Source: Candidatus Krumholzibacteriia bacterium
Lineage (GTDB): Bacteria > Krumholzibacteriota > Krumholzibacteriia > Krumholzibacteriales > Krumholzibacteriaceae
Assembly (NCBI GenBank): GCA_028706585.1
Contig: JAQTVX010000161.1
Span: 1-5,475, forward strand
Reading direction: 5' to 3'
DNA length: 5,475 nucleotides
This document shows, one piece after another, positions 1 through 5,475 of this stretch (position 1 is the first letter of the stretch; each line of letters starts with the position of its first letter). Both the position numbers and the translations under genes were made by a program. Below the pieces are notes generated by a model. It searched no databases, was not told the origin of the DNA, and saw only the letters and a list, made by a program, of their open reading frames with translations.

Positions 1-22
1 CCGGTGCGTCGTGGATCTATGA
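1..22 (+). CDS. 3' end of an upstream gene, possibly archease (partial)
   Basis: Only the last six codons and a TGA stop (20-22) would lie in the window, reading R-C-V-V-D-L. Archease proteins commonly end in a short hydrophobic-Asp-hydrophobic strand of this kind, and archease is the known activating partner of RtcB and is often encoded next to it. The gap to the rtcB start is 23 bp, which would fit one operon. Six residues cannot identify a family. Another frame ends at a TAG at 31-33 (…S-M-R-D-A), so even the reading frame is uncertain. The archease call is an inference from position and the end motif. Confidence 0.35.
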
Positions 23-32
23 GAGACGCGTA

Positions 33-41
33 GAGGAAAGG
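33..41 (+). promoter_or_regulatory. Ribosome binding site for rtcB
   Basis: The purine stretch GAGGAAAGG ends 4 nt before the GTG at 46; its GAGG core lies 9 nt upstream of that codon. It supports the GTG start. The protein from that start also matches the usual RtcB N-terminus, with the W-E-I-P and V-P-G-R-I-Y-A-D segments at the expected distance. Confidence 0.6.
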
Positions 42-45
42 CATC

Positions 46-1500
46 GTGGCAGCTGTCGAATTGAAAGAAGTTCACGAGTTTCTCTGGGAGATCCCGAGAT
101 CGCGCGATATGAACGTGCCGGGGCGGATATACGCCGACCGGGAATCGATAGAATTTCTCATGGCGGAGGGAAAGAGCAAGGAGTGGGATGCGCTGCTCCA
201 GGTGCGAAACGTCGCCTGTCTCCCGGGCATCCAGAAGGCCTCGCTCGCGATGGCGGACATCCATCCCGGTTACGGATTTCCGATCGGGGGGGTCGGAGCG
301 TTCGACGTCGATACGGGCGTCGTCACGATAGCGGGGGTCGGCTTCGACATCAACTGTGGCGTTCGGACGATGATCGTGGATCTCTCGAGGGAAGCGGTGG
401 AGAAACGCAAGGACGCGCTGGCCGATGCTCTCTTCAAAACGGTCCCCGCCGGCATAGGTTCGACCGGCTCGCTCAAGCTCTCCATCAAAGAAATCGACGA
501 GGTTCTCCTGCGCGGCGCGCCGTTCGTTATCGAGCGCGGATATGAATCGGCGGATGATCTGGCCTACGTCGAGGAGGGAGGCGTCGTAAGCGGCGCAGAT
601 CCGGCCTGCGTGAGCAAGCTCGCCAAAGAGCGACAGTTCAAACAGGTCGGCACGCTCGGCTCGGGCAACCATTACCTCGAAGTGCAGTACGTCGATAGCG
701 TCTACGACGGCCTCGCGGCCGCGGCCTTCGGTCTCGCCGAAGGAACGGTAGTCGTGAGCATTCATACTGGAAGCCGCGCCCTGGGGCATCAGATAGGCAC
801 CGATTATCAATCCGTGCTTCGCGCAGCGAGCGAAAAATACGGAATCCCCGTCCGCGAAGCCGAGCTCGTCGCGGCCCCTATCAAGAGTCCAGAGGGGAGA
901 CGCTACATTGCCGCCGTGAACTCCGGGATCAACTGCGCCTTTGCCAACCGCCAGGCGATCGCCCATCTGGTGCGCAGGGCGTTCAAAGAGGTTTTCGGCA
1001 TCGGAGCCAGCGGCATCAGGACGATGTATGAGGTCGGCCACAATAACCTCAAGCTCGAGCGGCATATTGTCGACGGAGTGGAGAAGGAGCTCCTCATTCA
1101 CCGCAAAGGCGCCACGAGGGCGTTCGGGCCGAAAGGCGTCGGAATTCCTGATCGTTATCGCGAGGTCGGGCAGCCTGTGCTCGTCGGAGGGACGATGGGC
1201 ACATGCTCGTACGTGCTGGTAGGGACGGAAAGGGGCATGGAGGAGACCTTCGGGAGCGCCGTTCACGGTGCGGGCAGACGAAAATCGCGCAAGCAGGCTC
1301 TCAGGGAGTACCGCGGGGAGGTCGTGATCAAGACGCTGGCGGCCGAGGGCGTTGTCGTCCGTGTCCACAGCAAGCCGGGCCTTGCCGAGGAGGCTCCCGG
1401 GGCGTACAAGGACGTGGAGAACGTCGTGGCGATAATGGAAGGAGCCGGCGTCAACAGGCGCGTGGCACGTCTCAAGCCGATTGTCTGTGTGAAGGGTTGA
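46..1500 (+). CDS. rtcB: RtcB family RNA-splicing ligase
   Basis: GTP- and Mn2+-dependent RNA ligase of the cytoplasm that joins RNA 3'-phosphate or 2',3'-cyclic phosphate ends to 5'-OH ends, used in tRNA splicing or RNA repair. The 484-residue length is close to the 481 of Pyrococcus horikoshii RtcB, and no intein interrupts it. Visible landmarks are A-D-I-H-P-G near residue 70; GVGFDINCGVR at 97-107 with metal ligands D101 and C104; GSGNHYLE at 205-212 with N208 and H209; SIHTGSR with H240; EVGHNN with H332; HRKGATRAF at 352-360; and SAVHGAGR with H407, the histidine that becomes guanylylated. The C-terminal K483-G484 matches the GMP-contacting lysine at the end of the archaeal enzyme. The start is GTG, chosen by the RBS and the N-terminal match. 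The gene is convergent with the downstream radical SAM gene, with 40 bp between stops. RNA substrates in this organism are unknown. Confidence 0.97.
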   Translation: MAAVELKEVHEFLWEIPRSRDMNVPGRIYADRESIEFLMAEGKSKEWDALLQVRNVACLPGIQKASLAMADIHPGYGFPIGGVGAFDVDTGVVTIAGVGFDINCGVRTMIVDLSREAVEKRKDALADALFKTVPAGIGSTGSLKLSIKEIDEVLLRGAPFVIERGYESADDLAYVEEGGVVSGADPACVSKLAKERQFKQVGTLGSGNHYLEVQYVDSVYDGLAAAAFGLAEGTVVVSIHTGSRALGHQIGTDYQSVLRAASEKYGIPVREAELVAAPIKSPEGRRYIAAVNSGINCAFANRQAIAHLVRRAFKEVFGIGASGIRTMYEVGHNNLKLERHIVDGVEKELLIHRKGATRAFGPKGVGIPDRYREVGQPVLVGGTMGTCSYVLVGTERGMEETFGSAVHGAGRRKSRKQALREYRGEVVIKTLAAEGVVVRVHSKPGLAEEAPGAYKDVENVVAIMEGAGVNRRVARLKPIVCVKG

Positions 1501-1540
1501 CCGTCCGCCGCAAGCGATCGATGAACGCTGGAGAGTTCAG

Positions 1541-2920
1541 CTAGTTCGAGGCCTCTTTTTCCACCTGCTCGGTCCGCTTCCATTCGTTCTGCCACGCTGG
1601 ATCGGCATAGCGGCGATATTCCTCCGCGTAGCGGTCCAGCTCGGGAGCGAAATCGTTGATGATCTCCTCGGCGCCTTCGCAGGTCGGCCGCGCGTCGAAT
1701 TCCTTGACCACGCGGCGCAGGATATCGGGCGAATCGATGAGCATGCAAGGCGTGAGCAGATTATCGCGGTACGGCTGGAACGAGCGGATCCTCTTGAGGA
1801 ACGGCGAGTTGATCGCCTCTCTGAGCGATTTGTCCCTGATGTTGTCCACGGCGAAATGGCAGAAGACGCACGGTTCGATGTCGCCGTTCGCATTTATGTG
1901 GAGATATTCCCTACCCCCGGCGATGCATCCGTGGACGTAAGGTCCGTCGTTCCAGAAATCTCCGATGAATATCGGACGTGAATCGCGCATTTCCCTCGTG
2001 CGCTTTCTGAGCCAATCGCGCTGCTCCGGCGTCGGCATGAGATCGAGCGACGGACGGCGCCCTATCGGAATGTACTGGAAATACCATATCACCATGCAGC
2101 CCTTCTCCAGGCACATGTCCACGAAATCGTAGCTTCCGATCTTCTCGATGTTTTGGCGAGTTTCGGTGACCGAGGCGCCGTAAACCATGCCGCGCTCCTT
2201 CATGAGGTCGAACGCTCTCATGACCTTGGCGAAGGTGCCTTTCCCGCGGCGCTCATCGGTTTCCTCTTCGAATCCCTCGAGGCTCAACATCGGTGCGACG
2301 TTGCCCAGCTCGGCGAGCCGGTCGGCGACCTTTTCGTTGATCGCAGTTCCGTTCGTATAGATCTGGAAGTACATATCATTGTGCTTTTCCCAGATGTCGA
2401 AGATATCCTTGCGCATGAAAACCTCGCCGCCGCTCATCGTGTTGAAATACATGCCCAGTTCCTTGCACTCGGTGAGAATCCGGTCGATGAGCTCCTTGGG
2501 AAGGCCTTCCTCCTGTTCGTACTCGCCCGCGTAGCAGCCGGGGCACCTGAGGTTGCATCGCATTGTGGGGCTAATGACGATGAACTGCGGCGGTTGAAAT
2601 CCTTCTTCCTTGAGGATCTGCTTTCGTCGGTCGATGCCGAGGAGGAACGCATTGATGAAGAGGTTCCGTATGACCTTCTCGCGGCATCGGGGCGAGAGCC
2701 TGCCGATTACGTCCTTGACGAGGATAGACGACGGGTGACCCTGTTCGAAGAGGTCCCGGAGACCGTGCGCGGCCTGCTTGTATTCGGGATCGTTTGTGAG
2801 CATTTCGCCCAAGGTCAGCATACGCACGATATTCTTGGTCGAACATTTCGGCATGAGGGACATGATCTCGGAGATGATCTTCTCCGTCGCAAAGCTTTTG
2901 ACACGTTCACGGAGTGCCAT
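1541..2920 (-). CDS. Radical SAM protein with SPASM/twitch-like C-terminus, function unknown
   Basis: Predicted cytoplasmic S-adenosylmethionine radical enzyme of 459 residues. Residues 1-105 form a helical N-terminal extension of unknown role. The radical SAM core begins at ISPTMRC; CNLRCPGC holds the CxxxCxxC triad (C122, C126, C129) for the SAM-binding 4Fe-4S cluster. SGGE at 163-166 and T-N-G at 189-191 are typical core motifs. The C-terminal part has C332-x13-G346-x4-C351-x2-C354, the opening pattern of SPASM/twitch domains that bind auxiliary Fe-S clusters, plus C392 and C414 further on. The start at 2920 is preferred over an in-frame ATG at 2947 because a strong Shine-Dalgarno sits just upstream of it. 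It lies 54 bp downstream of the propeller-transglutaminase gene on the same strand, so the two are probably co-transcribed. SPASM proteins often modify peptides or mature enzymes, but the substrate here cannot be told from sequence. Confidence 0.92.
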   Translation of the reverse strand: MALRERVKSFATEKIISEIMSLMPKCSTKNIVRMLTLGEMLTNDPEYKQAAHGLRDLFEQGHPSSILVKDVIGRLSPRCREKVIRNLFINAFLLGIDRRKQILKEEGFQPPQFIVISPTMRCNLRCPGCYAGEYEQEEGLPKELIDRILTECKELGMYFNTMSGGEVFMRKDIFDIWEKHNDMYFQIYTNGTAINEKVADRLAELGNVAPMLSLEGFEEETDERRGKGTFAKVMRAFDLMKERGMVYGASVTETRQNIEKIGSYDFVDMCLEKGCMVIWYFQYIPIGRRPSLDLMPTPEQRDWLRKRTREMRDSRPIFIGDFWNDGPYVHGCIAGGREYLHINANGDIEPCVFCHFAVDNIRDKSLREAINSPFLKRIRSFQPYRDNLLTPCMLIDSPDILRRVVKEFDARPTCEGAEEIINDFAPELDRYAEEYRRYADPAWQNEWKRTEQVEKEASN

Positions 2921-2929
2921 TTCGCAAAA

Positions 2930-2936
2930 CCTCCCT
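2930..2936 (-). promoter_or_regulatory. Strong Shine-Dalgarno deciding the radical SAM start
   Basis: On the minus strand the sequence is AGGGAGG, then a 9-nt spacer, then the ATG at 2920-2918. This is a near-ideal ribosome binding site. The alternative ATG at 2947, which adds nine residues, has only a weak A-C-G-G-A before it and would place the strong site inside the coding region. Confidence 0.75.
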
Positions 2937-2974
2937 ACGAAAAGCATTTCCGTCTGCGCATCGTGGCGTTGCTT

Positions 2975-4561
2975 CTACTCCAGCGGTTCCCATTCCGCGA
3001 TGCTTTCAACCTTGACGCGGCACTTGCCCGTCGTAACCGAGGTGCTTTGGGCATTGTAGTTCCAATCCAGATACTCTGACGATCCGCCTCCCTCGGTCGT
3101 GACGAGGAACCGGTTTCCTATGCCCCCGAAGGCCGCCGATTGGTCGGCTGGCATATCGCGATCGCCGGCGTTTGCGTCAACCGGAATCCATCCATAGCCG
3201 GGGAGATAGATTTCGCACCAGCGGTGGAAAACATCATCGTAGCTCGCGTCGTCTCCGCGAACGACGAGGGAACCTACGTAGCGCGCCGGAACGCCCGCTG
3301 CCCTGCAGAGTGAGATGTAGCTGAATGAGTACTCGGAGCAGGACCCGTTGCCACGCTCGAGAACGGTAGGCGCGGTGTTCCAGCCCCCCGCGAGCTGATA
3401 TTCCATGTTTGCGATCAGGTATTGGAATAGCTTGCGCGCTTTCCAGTAGAGATTCGTTTCGTTGCCGACTACCTTCTTCACGATATCCCGGATATATGGA
3501 TTCGTGATGTCATACTTGATCTCGTCGGCGAGATACATCTTCTTCACGTCCGCCGGAATCTCGGAGCCGACGTTTTCGGGATAGATGAAGTAACGTATGG
3601 CCGAGGTTTCGAGCTCGACTTTCATCGAGACCTCGAGCCACCGGGGAGACTCGAGGTTCTCGAAATGGAACACGGCGATTCCCTGGCCCCAGCGGTCTTT
3701 GGTGAATCTCGTGGGCGCGGGGGAGTAGGCGATCGGTTTGAGGAGCTTCTGGTTCGGCCGGTTGACAGGGATTGCGCAATTGATGTCGAGGGAGCTCACC
3801 TCGCCCGTCCCAGAGGTCGTCGCCTCATTCGTGAAATCGACCGTGGCGCGTCTCGAATCGTAGGTCTTGAATGGGACCCCGTCCTTCGCTACGATTTCGT
3901 AGATGGCGTTGTCCTGGTAATCGGCGTTGAGGAGTCTCCCATCCTTCCATGCGAGGCCCCAGCTGAATCTTCCCGGCGCATCGAGAATGATTACCACCGT
4001 GCCGCTCGCCGGATCCATACCATAGATCTGATCCTTGATCCGGTCCGAGCACCAGAGATAGCCGCCTCCGAAAACGATGCTCCGCGGATCGGTGGCGGGC
4101 GCCTTGAATGATATGATGGTCGTCCCGTCGGTGGGATCGATCTTTGAGATCTTCTTTTCGCTGTTGTCGCAGACCCAGAGCGCGTTTCCTTGCCATGCTA
4201 TGCCCATGGGACCGGCCGCGGGCGAGTCGAAGGCGACGACCGTTTTGCCCGATGAAACATCGGTCGCATAGATCTTCGCGTCGGTCGGATCGGTGCTCCA
4301 GAGCAGTTTCCCGTCCCAGGCGAGGCCGGCCGGAAAATAGCCCGGCGATGCGATCGAGTCGCTCGTCGCTCCGCTCGCCGCGTCGATGCGATAGAACATG
4401 TCGGTTTTCCTGTCGGCGACCCAGATGCTTTTGCCGTCCCATGCGATTCCCGTCGGATGATGCATCGTGAGGTTGATTTGGTTTAGAACATCTCCCGGCG
4501 TTGAAAACGATGCGGAGGGGATTAACAGAACAGCAATGAAAAAGGGCGCGAAAAACCTCAT
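2975..4561 (-). CDS. Secreted beta-propeller-like protein with C-terminal transglutaminase-like domain
   Basis: 528-residue exported protein. Residues 1-20 form a Sec signal peptide (short basic start, hydrophobic core, cleavage near S18 or S20, no lipobox Cys). Residues 38-242 hold five repeats of the type G-I-A-W-D-G-x-x-I-W-V-A-D, like NHL/YVTN propeller blades, with the closing Asp at 50, 91, 132, 173 and 214. A beta-rich linker (about 270-350) leads to a transglutaminase/protease-like core (about 365-470). The triad is visible: C408 in GNGSCSEYS, H446 in VFHRWCEIY and D462 in WIPVDAN. Such bacterial domains act as peptidases, amidases or acyltransferases; the reaction here is unknown. 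The rest of the protein runs to 528 without a membrane anchor or sorting signal. A sigma70-like promoter lies about 90-117 bp upstream, and a modest AGAGG precedes the ATG by 10 nt. It is the first gene of a likely pair with the radical SAM gene. Confidence 0.9.
   Translation of the reverse strand: MRFFAPFFIAVLLIPSASFSTPGDVLNQINLTMHHPTGIAWDGKSIWVADRKTDMFYRIDAASGATSDSIASPGYFPAGLAWDGKLLWSTDPTDAKIYATDVSSGKTVVAFDSPAAGPMGIAWQGNALWVCDNSEKKISKIDPTDGTTIISFKAPATDPRSIVFGGGYLWCSDRIKDQIYGMDPASGTVVIILDAPGRFSWGLAWKDGRLLNADYQDNAIYEIVAKDGVPFKTYDSRRATVDFTNEATTSGTGEVSSLDINCAIPVNRPNQKLLKPIAYSPAPTRFTKDRWGQGIAVFHFENLESPRWLEVSMKVELETSAIRYFIYPENVGSEIPADVKKMYLADEIKYDITNPYIRDIVKKVVGNETNLYWKARKLFQYLIANMEYQLAGGWNTAPTVLERGNGSCSEYSFSYISLCRAAGVPARYVGSLVVRGDDASYDDVFHRWCEIYLPGYGWIPVDANAGDRDMPADQSAAFGGIGNRFLVTTEGGGSSEYLDWNYNAQSTSVTTGKCRVKVESIAEWEPLE
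3836..4450 (-). repeat. Five tandem 41-residue (123-bp) propeller-like repeats
   Basis: Within the transglutaminase-like gene, five consecutive segments start at residues 38, 79, 120, 161 and 202: GIAWDGKSIWVAD, GLAWDGKLLWSTD, GIAWQGNALWVCD, SIVFGGGYLWCSD and GLAWKDGRLLNAD. The spacing is exactly 41 residues in each step, with no insertion or deletion. Units 1-4 continue with a hydrophobic I/M-Y/S-x-I/T-D strand and a D/A-x-S/D-G turn, as in NHL or YVTN-type blades. The DNA copies have diverged, so this is a protein repeat and not a recent DNA duplication. Confidence 0.85.
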
Positions 4562-4611
4562 GTAACCACCGCCTCTTTTATGTTGAACACATACCGGATT
4601 GCTATGTGGAT

Positions 4612-4669
4612 CGGCGAATGCACCGCTTTCAGGAAAACGACTTCAGCATATTTTAAATGACATTCGCCG
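4612..4669. repeat. 9-bp perfect inverted repeat over the leftward promoter
   Basis: CGGCGAATG at 4612-4620 is mirrored exactly by CATTCGCCG at 4661-4669, with 40 bp between. The right arm falls in the spacer of the leftward promoter and the left arm falls in its transcribed leader. This would suit two half-sites for a DNA-binding regulator or a looped operator, but a chance match of this size is possible. Confidence 0.35.
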
Positions 4670-4678
4670 CGAGGTCAA
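4650..4678 (-). promoter_or_regulatory. Sigma70-like promoter for the transglutaminase-like/radical SAM pair
   Basis: On the minus strand, TTGACC (4678-4673) is followed by a 17-bp spacer and TAAAAT (4655-4650); each hexamer matches the consensus at five of six positions. The inferred transcription start is near 4643, giving a leader of about 80 nt before the ATG at 4561. Confidence 0.6.
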
Positions 4679-4739
4679 CCTTTTCTCGTCATAATTCTGG
4701 GCATGACGAGCCGCGTGGTGAGATGGCTCAATTTCGGGA

Positions 4740-4768
4740 TTTACAAGGGATTATTCGATTGATACAAT
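4740..4768 (+). promoter_or_regulatory. Sigma70-like promoter with extended -10 for ggt
   Basis: TTTACA (4740-4745), a 17-bp spacer and TACAAT (4763-4768) each match the consensus at five of six positions. A TGn directly before the -10 (TGA at 4760-4762) makes it an extended -10 element. The predicted transcript starts near 4775, about 48 nt before the preferred ATT start of ggt at 4823 and about 15 nt before a possible CTG at 4790. Confidence 0.6.
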
Positions 4769-4822
4769 GTGAAATACATCTTTTGAACGCTGCGGTCTTC
4801 ATCCTGCGCGGGGGCGATTCCG

Positions 4823-5475
4823 ATTCGTAAGTCGATTCTTGCAGCTTTATTGATTGCGCTCGCGGGCCTTTGGCCTGTCGATGCGCCGGTTTACGCCGAC
4901 GGCGCGGAGGTGTGCGCACGGGGCGGAGTCGTCGTCACGGCCAGCTCTCCGGCAACCGAGGTCGGAGTCGAGATCCTGAAGCGAGGCGGCAATGCGGTCG
5001 ATGCCGCGGTGGCGGTAGGTTTCGCCCTTGCGGTCACATATCCCCAGGCCGGCAATATTGGCGGCGGAGGTTTCATGCTTGTTCGCCTCCAGTCGGGTGA
5101 GACCTCATTTATCGATTTTAGGGAGAAGGCGCCTCTAGCCGCCTCGCGAGACATGTACCTCGATTCGCTCGGGAATGTAATCGAAAACAGGAGTCTTCTC
5201 GGTGCGATGGCCTGTGGGGTTCCGGGCACCGTTGCGGGTCTTTACAGGGCTCAGAAGCTCTACGGGAATCTGACCTGGCGAGAAGTCATTGCCCCGGCGA
5301 TATCCCTGGCGCGTGATGGATTCGCCGTGGGCAGGCCCCTAGCCGCTTCTCTCGAACGGCTCCAGAGCTACAAGGAGCGTTTTCCGGCGCTCGCGGAATT
5401 CATGAGGCCGGACGGCTCGCCGCTTCAGGCCGGGGATACGCTCAGGCAGGAGGTGCTCGCGGGGACCCTCGATAT
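4823..5475 (+). CDS. ggt: Gamma-glutamyltranspeptidase, N-terminal part (runs off window)
   Basis: Exported enzyme that removes or transfers the gamma-glutamyl group of glutathione and related compounds. Counting from the ATT at 4823, residues 1-25 form a Sec signal peptide (R-K-S, hydrophobic ILAALLIALAGL, cleavage after V-Y-A). The mature N-terminus of the large subunit then follows closely: ILKRGGNAVDAAVAVGFALA at 51-70, PQAGNIGGGGFML at 74-86, DFREKAP at 98-104 (R100 equals the gamma-glutamate-binding Arg114 of the E. coli enzyme), and GVPGTVAGLY at 132-141. About 217 codons are present; the self-processing threonine and the small subunit lie beyond the window. No ATG, GTG or TTG occurs in frame between the stop at 4784-4786 and a TTG at 4850, which lies in the middle of the signal peptide. 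ATT at 4823 gives the best signal peptide, with a weak G-rich stretch at 4810-4814 before it. The family is certain; the start is not. Confidence 0.9.
   Translation, partial: MRKSILAALLIALAGLWPVDAPVYADGAEVCARGGVVVTASSPATEVGVEILKRGGNAVDAAVAVGFALAVTYPQAGNIGGGGFMLVRLQSGETSFIDFREKAPLAASRDMYLDSLGNVIENRSLLGAMACGVPGTVAGLYRAQKLYGNLTWREVIAPAISLARDGFAVGRPLAASLERLQSYKERFPALAEFMRPDGSPLQAGDTLRQEVLAGTLD

Larger units (their letters stand above)
4562..4822. other. Divergent intergenic region
   Basis: 261 bp separate the leftward transglutaminase-like gene from the rightward ggt frame. The stretch is more AT-rich than the flanking genes. It contains one sigma70-like promoter facing each way, a 9-bp inverted repeat and both 5' leaders. 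I saw no small gene, tRNA or convincing structured RNA in it. Confidence 0.7.

Noticed and set aside
1501..1560. Possible transcription terminator between the convergent genes, including GAGGCCTC followed by T5 at 1548-1560
   Set aside because: The palindrome has no loop and could form only a four-pair stem without space to turn; the other short inverted matches (GAAC/GTTC at 1523-1538) are only four bases. It also falls mostly within the 3' end of the radical SAM gene.
1263..1893. Minus-strand frames overlapping the end of rtcB and the end of the radical SAM gene
   Set aside because: They lie across well-supported genes, are Arg/Ser/Pro-rich low-complexity translations and have no family motifs.
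2153..3079. Long open frame on the + strand (308 codons) opposite the radical SAM gene
   Set aside because: It overlaps the radical SAM gene almost entirely, shows no recognisable domain, and is the type of antisense frame that GC-rich codon usage produces. The opposite strand carries clear family motifs.
3665..4470. Several frames opposite or shifted within the propeller-transglutaminase gene
   Set aside because: All lie within the coding region of a gene with intact repeats and catalytic triad; none has its own recognisable motif.
4658..4677. TGAC…GTCA imperfect dyad in the leftward promoter
   Set aside because: Only four-base arms with 12 unmatched bases between; this size is expected by chance and overlaps the -35 hexamer.
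4870..5229. Short frames on both strands over the ggt region
   Set aside because: The third forward frame matches gamma-glutamyltranspeptidase over its full length to the window edge, so these are out-of-frame shadows.

Overview
The window reads as ordinary bacterial chromosome, moderately GC-rich by eye. It holds parts or all of five protein genes and no sign of mobile elements, CRISPR arrays or RNA genes. Two proteins carry Sec-type signal peptides, and sigma70-like promoter hexamers are visible. The gene mix (RtcB, a radical SAM enzyme with a SPASM-like tail, a secreted propeller-transglutaminase, and gamma-glutamyltranspeptidase) would suit a Gram-negative-type bacterium, possibly a deltaproteobacterium-like or uncultured candidate-phylum lineage. 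The taxonomic placement is inference only.

Left part (1-1500, + strand): the last few codons of an upstream gene, possibly archease, are followed by a complete rtcB, the GTP-dependent RNA 3'-phosphate ligase. All metal ligands and the guanylylated histidine are present.

Middle part (1541-4561, - strand, convergent with rtcB): a two-gene unit. The upstream gene encodes a secreted protein with five sequence repeats of exactly 41 residues (a beta-propeller-like domain), followed by a transglutaminase-like domain with an intact Cys-His-Asp triad. The downstream gene, 54 bp away, encodes a cytoplasmic radical SAM protein with a SPASM/twitch-like C-terminal cysteine cluster. A sigma70-like promoter precedes the pair. 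What the two proteins do together is unknown.

Right part (4562-5475): a 261-bp divergent intergenic region with a recognisable promoter on each strand and a 9-bp inverted repeat over the leftward promoter. It is followed by the 5' part of a ggt-type gamma-glutamyltranspeptidase gene that runs off the window. The reading frame encodes a good signal peptide, but no ATG, GTG or TTG lies in front of it; the best-fitting start is a rare ATT codon. This start and the propeller-transglutaminase/radical SAM pair are the points most worth a second look. I did not find clear evidence of a wholly new system.
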